Assembly (NCBI GenBank): GCA_034440635.1 | Contig: JAOTON010001698.1 | Coordinates: forward strand, 62,001 to 126,000 | Length of the DNA stretch: 64,000 nt | Direction: 5' to 3' | Source of the DNA: Lepas anatifera | Lineage: Eukaryota; Arthropoda; Thecostraca; Lepadidae | Shown: positions 1 to 10,065 of the stretch, piece by piece | How positions within the stretch are numbered: the stretch's first letter is position 1 | Layout: every line of letters starts with the position of its first letter | Translations under genes and position numbers: made by a program | Notes under the pieces: model-generated | What the model saw: the letters and a program-made list of their open reading frames with translations, nothing else | Database searches by the model: none | What the model was told of the DNA's origin: nothing

Positions 1-790
1 GGGGTTGTTAATGAGGCACCGCAAAAAGTGAATCCACGTGCACAGGGTTGATATATTTTATACAAGTCTTACACGTGTAGCTCGAGGTTAGAATGGATTT
101 GAAGTGAAGGAATGGTGTGTTTGCTGGTAGGCTTTGGGTCCTGAAAGATATTACATTGCGGGACCTGATTAAAGAATCATGATCTATTATATTTTAGCTG
201 CGCTTTTTTGTAGAAAGAGTCTTGGAACTAAGATGCATAGCCTTAACAAATAATGTTAATGTTCTAGCATCTCTGATGAGCGCAAAAATGCGAAAAAATG
301 TCACTATTACCCGAGAAACGCAAGACAGTTGCTCAGCACGCCAGCAAAAAAAGCCTCGCAGTGATTTGAGTACAGAATATGCAGGGCGCATCATTTTCCA
401 AGATAATATTGCAGACAATTTATGCTAAGTTGAATGGGAGATAAGATAAAATTTCACAAAGGTTCGCCACGGCGAAGTTTTTCGATCAATCTGCAATGGT
501 GCATTACCAGCAAATTGTCAGTCAGAGAATTAAATGGCATCCCTGATATCAGAATCGGTATATTCACGAAAAGAGCTGTCATTATGCTGACAGGAAGCGT
601 CTCTCTGATAATAAAAAGCACGTAGACACACAAGTAAGCTAATCTGAGCCTCCCAAATTGATAACGTGTTTTCCTGAGCAGCTCTGGGGCCCTCAGCTGA
701 GCTGGGCCCGCCGAGGCTGATGAGGACCCCTGAGCTGGTATGGGGCTCCTCAGCTAATTAAGTGCTTCCTTACTTGATCTGTTACCCCTA

Positions 791-1042
791 TCTTTACTTG
801 TTCAGATGAAATGGCCGAAGAACTTAATTTACATGTTATCCCTATTACGACATGTTTTGACCTCTCGTGACCTTAAATGTGACCTGACAAAAATGGTTAA
901 AATATTTTCGATGGAGAAGTGGATGGGCTACCCAACGCCGTTTACCGTTTGTCGCTACCTACCGTGGTTCTCGAGATCTTAGGGGGCGGGTACCCTCCCC
1001 TAAGATCTCGTGAGATGGCTCAGACTCCCGTCAATGCGCGTG
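791..1042 (+). mobile_element. Family A TTAA-type element, 3' fragment (A0)
   Basis: This matches the last ~250 bases of family A (compare 37110-37362), including the CGAGATCTTAGGGGG stretch and the terminus GTCAATGCGCGTG followed by TTAA (1043-1046). The 5' part is missing, and the left junction with the foldback arm is abrupt. It lies inside FB1 between two minisatellite-like blocks, so it was probably a full insertion later trimmed by deletion. Confidence 0.8.
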
Positions 1043-1047
1043 TTAAG

Positions 1048-2660
1048 TGCCTCCTGACCTGATCTGGTACCCCGAGCTAATCTGGGCAACTTCTTGGTCG
1101 AGGATCACTTAGCTGAACTACTGCTCCCGGATTCGATCCGGTGCCTCCTGAACCATAATTTTTCCTCCTGAGCCCAATGCACCCTGGGTCGATCTTGGGA
1201 CTCCTGAGACATTATTGTGCCTCTTGAACCCATCTGATGCCGTGCTAGCTAGTCGGGTGCCACCTTTTTATCGCCACTCCCTAGAATCCACCAGTATAGT
1301 AGTCAATGTATATAATTAAAGGTGCCTAAGCATCACAAGACGTTTTAGCGATGGCTGATTCCTCCTAAGCTCCATTTGAAAAGGGGAGTTTGCATTGTGT
1401 TCTTCTTCCCCTTCTATTCAAGATCAGTTCAGGGGCACCCTAGTGTAGATCAGAGCCCTCCAGAGCAGCTGCCCCCAGTTGTGCCTCCAGGGACTAGACT
1501 AGCTCAGTGGCATCCCGAGATTATGGGAGTTGGCCTTGTATTCTTATTCTCTGCCTATTTAAGATCAGCTCAGGGACCTCTGATGTGGACCAGAGCTCCC
1601 CAGCGCAGCTCATGCTTCGCCCAGAGACTAGACAAGCTCAGTGGTCCCTAGAGATGGGGTTATCAGACTAGCTTAATGAGCCCCAGGTAGGCTCATAGGG
1701 CCTTGAACCAGCTCAATGACCCCGTAACACTTTAAGGCGCCTGATCAACTCAAGGGGCCTCAGGCCAACTTAGAGAACTCTAACAGGCTTAGCGCCCAGA
1801 CCAGCTCAGGGTACCCCCAAGCCCCATACCAGCTCAGGGTACCCCCAGGAGCCAGATCCAATCTTGGGCCTCCAATCAGTTCAGGGGCTATAAGTCAGGT
1901 CAGGGGACAAGATCAAGTAAGGGACACTACATCAGCTTAGGAACCTTTTATCAGCTCAGGGATCCCGATCAGCTCAGTCAGGAGCCCAGAGCTGCTCAGG
2001 AAATCACGTAATCAACTCAGGAGGCCCAGGTGAGCTTAAATGGTACCAGATTAGCTCAAAGGGGCACCATATTAGCTCAAGAGGGATCAGAATAGTTTGG
2101 ATGGCATCATATGGGCTCAGGAGGAACAATTATGGTTCAGGAAGCACCAGAACGACCAAGATGTTGCCAAGATTAGCTCGGGTACCAGATCAAGTCAGGA
2201 GGCTCTTAATCAGCTCAGGAGCCCCATACCAGCTCAGGGGCCCAGACCTTCTCAGGATATCATTTTATCAACCCAGGAGGCTCAGATCAGCTTAAAGGGC
2301 ACCCGATTAGCTCAGGGGGCACCCGAATAGCTCAGAGGGCATAATATGAGTTCAGGGGGCACAATAAGGGCTCAGAAGATCGACTCAGGGTGCATTATTT
2401 CAGCTCAGGCGGCAACATATCTGTTCAGGGGGCACCAGATCTATCAGCTCGGGGGCCCAGATCAGCTCCTATCCCCTAGACCAGAGCAGGGGCCTAGATC
2501 AGCTCAGGGAGCACCTTATCAGCTCAGGGGACAAGGAATTAGCTCAGTGGTCCCGGCCAGCTCAGGGGTACCAAATCAAGTAAGGAAGCACTTAATTAGC
2601 TGAGGAGCCCCATACCAGCTCAGGGGTCCTCATCAGCCTCGGCGGGCCCAGCTCAGCTGA
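1048..2660. repeat. Degenerate ~20-base G-rich minisatellite inside FB1
   Basis: The unit approximates AGCTCAGGGGGCACCAGATC and recurs many times with substitutions and indels. From 1048 to about 1250 it reads in the reverse direction (CTGAGCT, GTGCCTCCTGA), and from about 1400 onward in the forward direction, so the array is folded like the rest of FB1. The leader at about 1320-1700 matches 7380-7790, showing that FB1 carries internal sequence of the hAT-like element at 5421-9187. Open frames here are by-products of the repetition. Confidence 0.85.
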
Positions 2661-3354
2661 GGGCCCCAGAGCTGCTCAGGAAATCACGTTATCAACTCGG
2701 GAGGCTCAGATTAGCTTACTTGGGTATCTACTTGCTTTTTTATTATCAGAGAGACGCTTCCTGTCAGCATAATGCCAGCTCTTTTCGTTAAATACCGATT
2801 CTGATATCAGGGATGCCACTTATTTCTCTGACTGACAACTTATTGATAATGCACCATCGCAGATTGTTCGAAAAACTTCACCGTGGCAAACCTTTGTGAA
2901 ATTTGATTTTATCTCCCATTCAACTTAGCATAAATTGTCTGCAATATTATCTTGAAAAATGATGCGCCCTTCATATTCTGTACTCAAATCACTGCGAGTC
3001 CTTTTTTGCTGGCGTGCTGAGCAACTGTCTTACGTTTCTCGGGTAATAGTGACATTTTTGTCGCATTTTTGCGCTCATCAGAGCTGCTAGAACATAAACG
3101 TTATTTGTTAAGGCTATGCATCTTGGTTCCAAGACTCTTTCTACAAAAAAACGCAGCTAAACTATAATAGATAATGATATTTTAATCAAGTCCCGCAATG
3201 TAATATCTTTCAGGACCCAAAGTCTACCACCAAACACACCATTCCATCGCTTCAAACTCATTCTAACCTCGAGCTACACGTGTCAGACTTGAAAACAAGA
3301 AATCAACCCTGTGCACGTGGATTCACTTTTTTGCGGTGCCTCATTAACAACCCC

Positions 3355-5137
3355 ATTGGAGATGACCTAGAAAATAATATATTTCAACATTTCTAAGCCT
3401 AACGTCTCACTTCCTAACTGACGAGATGGTCAATGTCGGCATTGTCCGCTGGCGTATTTCTCGTGTTTGTTAATGATTTGCCATTTGCAAGCTTCCCGCG
3501 CTATTTCTTTTGGTAACCTTTTTTGGAAAAACAAGTGCAAAGTCCACTTTAGTTAACGACAGAAGCAAGCATGGCATGGCATTTGTATGTAATATATATT
3601 TGCACGTGGGCTATGAAGATTCAATGTGGGTAATGATCTTTTGATCTCAACTCCTAGGGTTTGGTGCTACAATGGAAGAGACTGGAAAACACGGGGGTAC
3701 CCTGCGCTACTGTTCATACCAGGGAACATATGCTTAGGCGCACAGCATACCTCTTCAGGTTTCAGACAGAAGCTGCAATGCAGCACATAATAACTACAGG
3801 CGGACAAAATTACTCCCAAACATCACTGCAAGTAAGGGTATTGCAGTGCCCTACATTTTGCATTGGACCAAGCATATACATGTGTTTTGATGAATGGCCA
3901 TAACTTTTGCAATAGTCATTATAGTCTCACAAAACTTTGTGTTAATATATCAAACATGTGCAGCATTACATCTGCAAAATTTAGTGTTTGTTAACTGAAC
4001 TGAGTTTAATCTACTTGAGTTTAACTGAAAGGGGTGTAACGTTGTCCCTCAGGCGATGTTGCACGTGCTGGAGTATTGGGCAGAACACCCATTGCGCAAT
4101 TTGCTATATAATATGGAGAACAATGGTTGATTTGAATCAGGAAGATATTATTTGAAACTATTTGCTTATCCAATCAGTTGTTACCAGCACTGAAGCAAGA
4201 AGCTAACATCCCGGACAAAGTTCCCCAATTGGCTTGAAAACAGTGCATTTGCACGCGCTCAGATATGACGTGATATCTCAATAGCTCTTCTAGGTGTCTA
4301 AACAATTTTTGGAGAAATTATACTGAACATGTTAAGCGACATGTGTGCAAAGTTTCATGGCTGTTTGTCTAATCCATACAGAGATACAGGTTTTGAGCCA
4401 GAAGGGGTGTTGACGTACACCCCTTTCGCGGAGCTGCACGTGCCAAAAATGACGTGATAGGACCAAACCAGAATACAGACACCGACATGTGTAGAAGCAG
4501 TGTATTTTGAGCTTGAAAATTAAATTATGTTTTTGCCACCAGCGGTCTTCTTAGCATAGTTATAAGCCGTTTAAGTCCAAGAGGCATGGGCCGATTTTGC
4601 GCGTGCATCCTTTGACAAATGCACCTCCTGCGGACAACGAGTAGGCGCTGTATCGGTTGTCCACCCAAGGTCATGATCCTGAATATTCAGGGATTTCATT
4701 TCTGTGCAACAACCTTTTACAACACGCCGGACAGCTTTTGGCACTTTGCCCCCGGGTAATAGCGTGAAAATAAGCTTTAGTTTCATTTAGAAAGAGCAAC
4801 AAAACAATGTTTTCGGTCTTCTTTAGTAGCAACTAATGATAACAAGTAGCAAAAGCGAAGTAGCGCAGTAGCGGATAACGGTTTCACAATTTTGAAAAAG
4901 TACCGCTAGTAGCAGTAGTGGTTTCAGTTAGCCAAGTAGCCGAAGTAGAGGTAGCGGTTTCAAAAAATGGGTGGTGCCCATTTCTGTTAACTCATTTTAT
5001 ACCATGTTTAAGTGAATTAGGTATTGTTTTGTTCTGGTCTACACGCGGGTAGCCTGCACAGACATACCAACACATCTCATCCAAAATAGGAAAATGACCA
5101 AGAACCTACATTACTTCACTGCTAACACGCTACTAAA
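3355..5137. other. Unassigned AT-leaning intergenic DNA
   Basis: I see no supported gene here. A short degenerate repeat of the type GTAGCGGTTTCA recurs at about 4855-4970. The rest has only short open frames without recognisable motifs. Confidence 0.5.
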
Positions 5138-5838
5138 CAATGTGCCAGGGGTGTAATTTTTCCAAAATCTTTGGGGGTGCTCAGCCGGTGGGGGCGGCAC
5201 CCCATAGGGGCGGCGGCGTTGGGGGGCGGCACACCTTCATTGCACCAAATCTGTTTTTCATCGCTTTTTGCGCCTTTTTTATAGCACAGGAAACATACTA
5301 TTTTAATGTTGGGCAGGCATTCTACACCTTTTGCCAAACGTATTTTCTTTTAAGGCGACATTCCAAAGCTACGTACACGTCTTAAAATAATCCAATCTAA
5401 GCTTTAAATATTTCCACGATCAGGGGTGCAGCCAGAGCTTTGGTATGGGGGGAGCACACCAACTTTGAGGGGCACCCCGGGAGAGAAAGGGCACTTTTAA
5501 AGTAACCTAAAAACCTACTATATCTTAGTTCATATCAACTTTTGGGTACCTTTTGTCCAAGAAAAATGCAAATCAAGCTTTAACGGTGAAGGAAAACTGA
5601 ATTAAAACCAGAAAAAGAAGTGTCACCGAAATATCATGAAAATAGCCAGAACACGACTTTCTGGGACATATTTAAGGACCAATCAGCCAACTCATGCAAG
5701 TACTTGACATCAGAGAAATCAGCGGAGCCTGTGATATCTGTCACTATGTGCAAGACAAGACATATTGGAGTCAAAAATTCATTTGTTATGGCCACTGGTT
5801 TTGTCATGACGAGTGAACCCTGATTTAACGCGGATTAA

Positions 5839-7033
5839 CGTTCGCCCGGGTGGGGGTCTTTTAGACCAACTTCGGGTTTTTCGGAAGTAACAAAAAACGG
5901 TGGTGTGCAGCGCCACCAAACTTAATTTAGCTGTTCCTTCATCATTTTTACATCTTTCCTGAAACTTTTAGCTCAAGGTCACATCAGGTCAGCTCACCAG
6001 GCCAGGTGAAGTGACCTCACCTCAAGAAATGTTTAGGACTGCATAACTAAAAAGAGGGTTAATCGATCAAGTTGAGACTCATATCACATATTGGGCCCAC
6101 CAGGAGCTACAACATATTTTCCGGGATTTTTTATATTAGTGACCTAATGTCATGTGCAGAGCATGACCTCCGCATTGTAAATGCATGGGGAAAACCACGA
6201 AATGAGATTTTCTCAGTAAGTATGAATGGAATAATTTTCAAACATCGGTTACGACTTGCTCTTAGCCCATTTCTGAAGTTGATACCAAAAATTTTGACTT
6301 GTGACCTTTGAAAGGTCACCTTAGGTCAAATAAGCATTTTTTGGTGTTTTACTCTATAAATTTTGAATAAATAAAGATAACACTTTTATTTTGTCACCAA
6401 AGTGTTTGTATAGTCACTGCAAGTCAAATGATATGCATCATGACTGTACCAGGTCAAGTTTGGTCAGACCCCTGGATCAGGTCATTTTTTTACATTTGAC
6501 CTGACATAGCAATATTATATATCATTCGATTTGTATTGACGAGATAATTGCAATGATGCATCAATTATGGCTGCATCCTGCTTGGTTTGGAAGCTATTAG
6601 CGAAAGAGGAAACGCCCTTATGCATGGGTGGCTATGGATATTCCCAAGAACATTCCCAATATTCAGTGACCTGTAGCTCCCTAGGCTTTGACCTGAGCCC
6701 GAAAATATTTGCCACTGCAATAAAAGAGCAACTCAAGAGCTTTCGAATGGTATTAAAAAATGTTTGCAGCTATCATAGTTTCTGAGATATATGAGGTTTT
6801 CTTAGTACACCTCATATTAGCGATTTTGACCTATTTTGACCTCTGGGGACCTTGATATTGACCTGACGAGAAAAATGACAGAAGTATTTTCGATGTCATT
6901 TTTGAAGAGATTTCGATTGCTGTTTTGCGTTTTTTCTAGCTCTTTTAGTTTTTTTTAGATCATGGGGGTCTTTTTTCGCCCCGCCCCCTTCCACCAGGGC
7001 GAAGGTGGCTCGTACCCGCCACCGGGGCAAGGG
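5839..7033 (+). mobile_element. Family B TTAA-type element
   Basis: It is flanked by TTAA at 5835-5838 and 7034-7037. It is a divergent relative of family A: it shares the subterminal GGGTTTTTCGGA...AAAAACGG stretch with a following G/C hairpin, repeated AGGTCA/TGACCT half-sites, and the internal TATATCATTCGATT block (about 6520). It is 1195 bases long against 838-845 for family A. No transposase reading frame is visible, so it is non-autonomous; the TTAA duplication suggests piggyBac-type mobilisation. Confidence 0.75.
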
Positions 7034-7319
7034 TTAAGTTACGCGGCTCTCACAAGGGCCGTGGGAGGAGGTATGACATAGTGATATTGGACGAATACAA
7101 TTTTTTTGCCGGAATGATGTGGGAGATACCTTTTTAACGCGTTTAAAAGTTCCATATTTTCAAGCATCGGTCCCAGTTGGAGTAAAGAAAAAGTAAACAG
7201 GCTGGTAGTTTGGGTGGGGATGATGTGGCAGGGCTGGAAATTGTAAAAAAAAATAGTTATTTATTCATTTAAATTAACTAGTAGAAATCCTGGTTCATGG
7301 GACTGTGCTCTGAGCTCAG

Positions 7320-8013
7320 GGGTACATGCCTTTTAATCACCCTCCCCAGAATCCACCAGTTTAATATGCAATTTATTTAATCCGGGGTGCCTAGGCATCA
7401 CAAGCCGTTTTAGCGATGACGGCTCATTCCTCGTTAGCTCCGTTTTACAAGGGGAGTTTGCACTGTGTCCTTATTCCCCATCTATTCAAGACCAGCTCAG
7501 GGGCTCCCTAGTGTGGATCAGAGTCCTCCAGAGCAGTTGCCCCTCATTCCCCCAGTGCTCCCTGGGATTAGACTAGCCCGTGACCCCCGAGGTGATGAGA
7601 ATTGGCCTTGTGTTCTTATTCTCTGCCTATTCAAGATCAGCTCTGGGGGCCCCTGGTGTGGATCAGAGCCACCCCCCCCGAGCAGCTCATGCTTGGCCCG
7701 GGACTAGACTAGTTCAGTGGTCCCAAAGATGGAGGGTCATCAGACTAGCTCAATGGGCCGCAGATAGGCTCATAGGGCCTTGCACCATATTAGCTCATGG
7801 GGCACCAGACTAGCTCAGAGGGCATCAGATGGGCTCAGGAGGCACAATGATGACACATGAGGCACCAGATCAACTCAGGGGGCATTAGTTTAGCTCAGGG
7901 AAAATATACCTGCTCAGGGGGCACCAGATCGATCAGCTCGGGGGCCCAGATAAGCTTCTAGTCCCCAGACCAGAGCAGGGGTCTAGATCAGCTCAGGGAG
8001 CACCATATCAGCT

Positions 8014-8072
<59 letters not shown>

Positions 8073-8910
8073 AAGGGATCAGCTCAGTGGTCCCCGATCA
8101 GCTCGGGGCACAGATCAACTTGGAGGTACTAGATCAAGTCACAAGGCATTTAATCATCCCAGGAGCCCCATACCAGCTCAGGGCCCTTCATCAGCTTCAG
8201 TGGGTACAACGCAGCTCAGGGCCCCAGAGCTACTGAGGAAATTACTTAATCAACTCAGGAGGCCCAGATCAGCTTAAAATGCACTAGATTGGCTCAGGGG
8301 GCACCAAACTAGCTCAGGGGGCACTAGACGAGCTCAGGGGGCTCAGGAGGCACGATGATGACTCAGGAGGGACCAGATCGACTCAGGGGGCATTCGGTTG
8401 CTTAGCTCAGGGGAAACATCTGCTCAGGAGGAACCAGATTGATCAGCCCGGGAGCCCAGATCAGCTCCTAGCCCCCAGACCAAAGCAGGGGCATAGATCA
8501 GCTCAGAGAACACAAGATCAGCACAGGGTACACCAGACCAGGTCAGAGGGCACCAGATTATCTTAGGATACATCAATAACCAGCTCAGGGGGCACCTGAT
8601 CAGCTCAAGAGGCACCATATTGGCTCAGGGGACAGTAGATCAACTCTGCGCGGCATGTGATCAGCTCAGGAGGCTCAGATCAGCTCAAGGGGCACTAAAA
8701 CAGCTAATAGGGCACCAGGTGAGCTCAGAGGCATCAGACTAACTCAGAGAGCATTAGCTAGGTTCAAGAGGCACAATTATTTGCTCAAGGGGCACCAGAT
8801 TGACTTAACGGGCACCAGATCAGCTTAGAGGGCACGTGATCAGCTCAAGTGGCCAAGACCAGCTCGGTGGGCACTAGATGAGCTTAAGGGGCACCAGATT
8901 AGCTCCGCCG
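7320..8910. repeat. 20-base G-rich minisatellite of hAT-like element beta
   Basis: The unit approximates AGCTCAGGGGGCACCAGATC, with an exact 20-base period in the best stretch (8290-8340). Copies diverge strongly. The leader at 7380-7790 matches 1320-1700 in FB1 and 61150-61331 near the second composite. The TAGCTCAGNGG core resembles the A box of RNA polymerase III genes, but no paired B box or tRNA fold was found. Confidence 0.85.
8016..8069. repeat. (GA)n microsatellite
   Basis: An uninterrupted GA tract within the 20-base minisatellite, splitting one of its units. Confidence 0.95.
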
Positions 8911-9274
8911 GTACGATTATTGGCGAAGATGAGGCATCAGCTGGTCACGGATTACGTACCCATGCTCTCCCGGGTGCTTGGAAAGGCGACAGAATACCCT
9001 AGCTGACCAAAAGGTACTAAATTGTAAAACAATAGTTTTAATTGCTACATTTGATCTGATTGCATCTAGGTTCGACGGCGTAAGGCAATAAATTTCGAGC
9101 GGCACAGCCCAAACGGGGTACACCGCCTAGCGATCAAAGGGCACTCCGGCACCGATGGGGGGCACGTGCCCCCTGGCTGCGCCCCTGTCCACCATTGAAG
9201 TGTATCAGTATTGTGGGTTAAATTTTACCTTCATTATGGCAGAGTGGATGGAGATTGAAATGAAAGCAAAGCAC

Positions 9275-9965
9275 AAGGAAATGTGGCACCTTTACAACGT
9301 GATTTTAACTGAGATGGCCAAGTTGTATAGCATGCCAGAAAACTAACATGCCGGAAAGCTATATCATTTGTCTTGAAACTCAACATTTCCGTAGAGAAAA
9401 TCTAAAAACTACCTGAAATGCACCCCACATGTACCCTTAGCAGCAGCCCACTGTTGTCAGCTGTTGGTGGAACGACATGTGCTGACGTCACGGTATCAGC
9501 CAATTGAAGCCCTTGAAGCCTATTGAATATGGTAGCCGTTGCCAGATCATGACATCACCCGCAGGTAGATATTTATTTATTTGTTATTTCCCTTTAAAGG
9601 GAATGTGGTAACTTGGTTGAATCCTGATATTTACTGTAATTAGGGGAACTTTTAGCCGAAAATCATGGAAGCGTCCATCATTTCTCTGACAAATGTACAA
9701 TAAGCTCAATATTTTGATTTTTAAAATGTTCCTCTAGGGAAATAAACCAATATCTGTCTGTGGGTGATGTCATGATCTGGCAGCCACTACCATATTCAAT
9801 AGGATTCAAGGGCTTCGATTGGCTGATACTTACCGTGACGTCAGTATATGTCGTCACACCAACATGACTGTCAACTGTGGCCTGCTGCTAAGGGTACATG
9901 AGGGGTACATTTCAGGTAGTTTTTAGCTTTTTTCTTCCGAAAGTTTGAGTTTCAAGACAATTGAT
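9275..9965. mobile_element. Two family D elements head to head around a shared TTAA
   Basis: 9275-9593 and 9598-9965 are approximate reverse complements, meeting at a TTTAAA centre (TTAA 9594-9597) with AGGGAATGTGG on the right side. Both halves match the single family D element at 62579-63018, including the stretch around GATGTCATGATCTGGCAG. The left half has lost part of its inner end. The arrangement suggests that a second element inserted at the terminal TTAA of the first. Open frames here are short and carry no recognised motif. Confidence 0.7.
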
Positions 9966-10065
9966 ATATTGGGAGTACTCAGCACATGATTGGGGGTGCT
10001 CGAATTAGGATTAGGGGTGCTCAGGCACCCCCAAAGAGATAGAAAATTACACCCCTGCAATGTGC

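Larger units (their letters stand above)
1..3354. mobile_element. Foldback element FB1 with ~790-base inverted arms
   Basis: Bases 1-790 are repeated in reverse complement at 2565-3354, for example GGGGTTGTTAATGAGGCACC at base 1 against its complement ending at 3354. The match runs through the arms with scattered substitutions. The centre holds a fragment of a TTAA-type element (791-1042) and a 20-base minisatellite related to the one inside the hAT-like element at 7320-8910. No transposase-like protein is visible; short open frames in the arms occur in both copies and look incidental. Because the left terminus coincides with the window edge, the target-site duplication and the true left end cannot be determined. 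The superfamily is unknown. Long-armed non-autonomous elements of this kind are known from foldback and Galileo-type families. Confidence 0.85.
5421..9187. mobile_element. Nested non-autonomous hAT-like element beta, copy 1
   Basis: The termini are CAGGGGTGCAGCCAG (left) and, in reverse complement, CAGGGGCGCAGCCAGGG (right). Flanking duplications are TCCACGAT (5413-5420) and TCCACCAT (9188-9195), matching 7 of 8. It sits inside element alpha. The same left junction appears in the second alpha copy (59567-59575), so the two moved or were duplicated together. The interior contains a family B element (5839-7033), a 20-base minisatellite and a GA microsatellite. No coding capacity is recognised. 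Confidence 0.85.
5146..10057. mobile_element. Non-autonomous hAT-like element alpha, copy 1
   Basis: The left terminus CAGGGGTGTAATTTTTCC (5146) is mirrored at the right terminus, whose reverse complement reads CAGGGGTGTAATTTTCTATC (ending at 10057). Further in, both ends continue with CTTTGGGGGTGC. The flanks carry a perfect 8-base duplication, CAATGTGC at 5138-5145 and 10058-10065. An 8-base duplication with CAGGG-type termini is the hAT signature. The element is 4912 bases long, but 3767 of these are a second nested insertion (5421-9187), and a pair of family D sequences lies in its right part. No hAT transposase is recognisable, so it must have been moved in trans. A second, truncated copy starts at 51549. 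Confidence 0.9.

Noticed and set aside
1500..8900. tRNA genes suspected from TAGCTCAGTGG-like motifs
   Set aside because: No matching B box at proper spacing and no cloverleaf; the motif is part of a 20-base tandem repeat.
9155..9346. 63-codon frame with a plausible start in the right part of element alpha
   Set aside because: It crosses the beta/alpha junction and a family D terminus, so it cannot be an ancestral gene.
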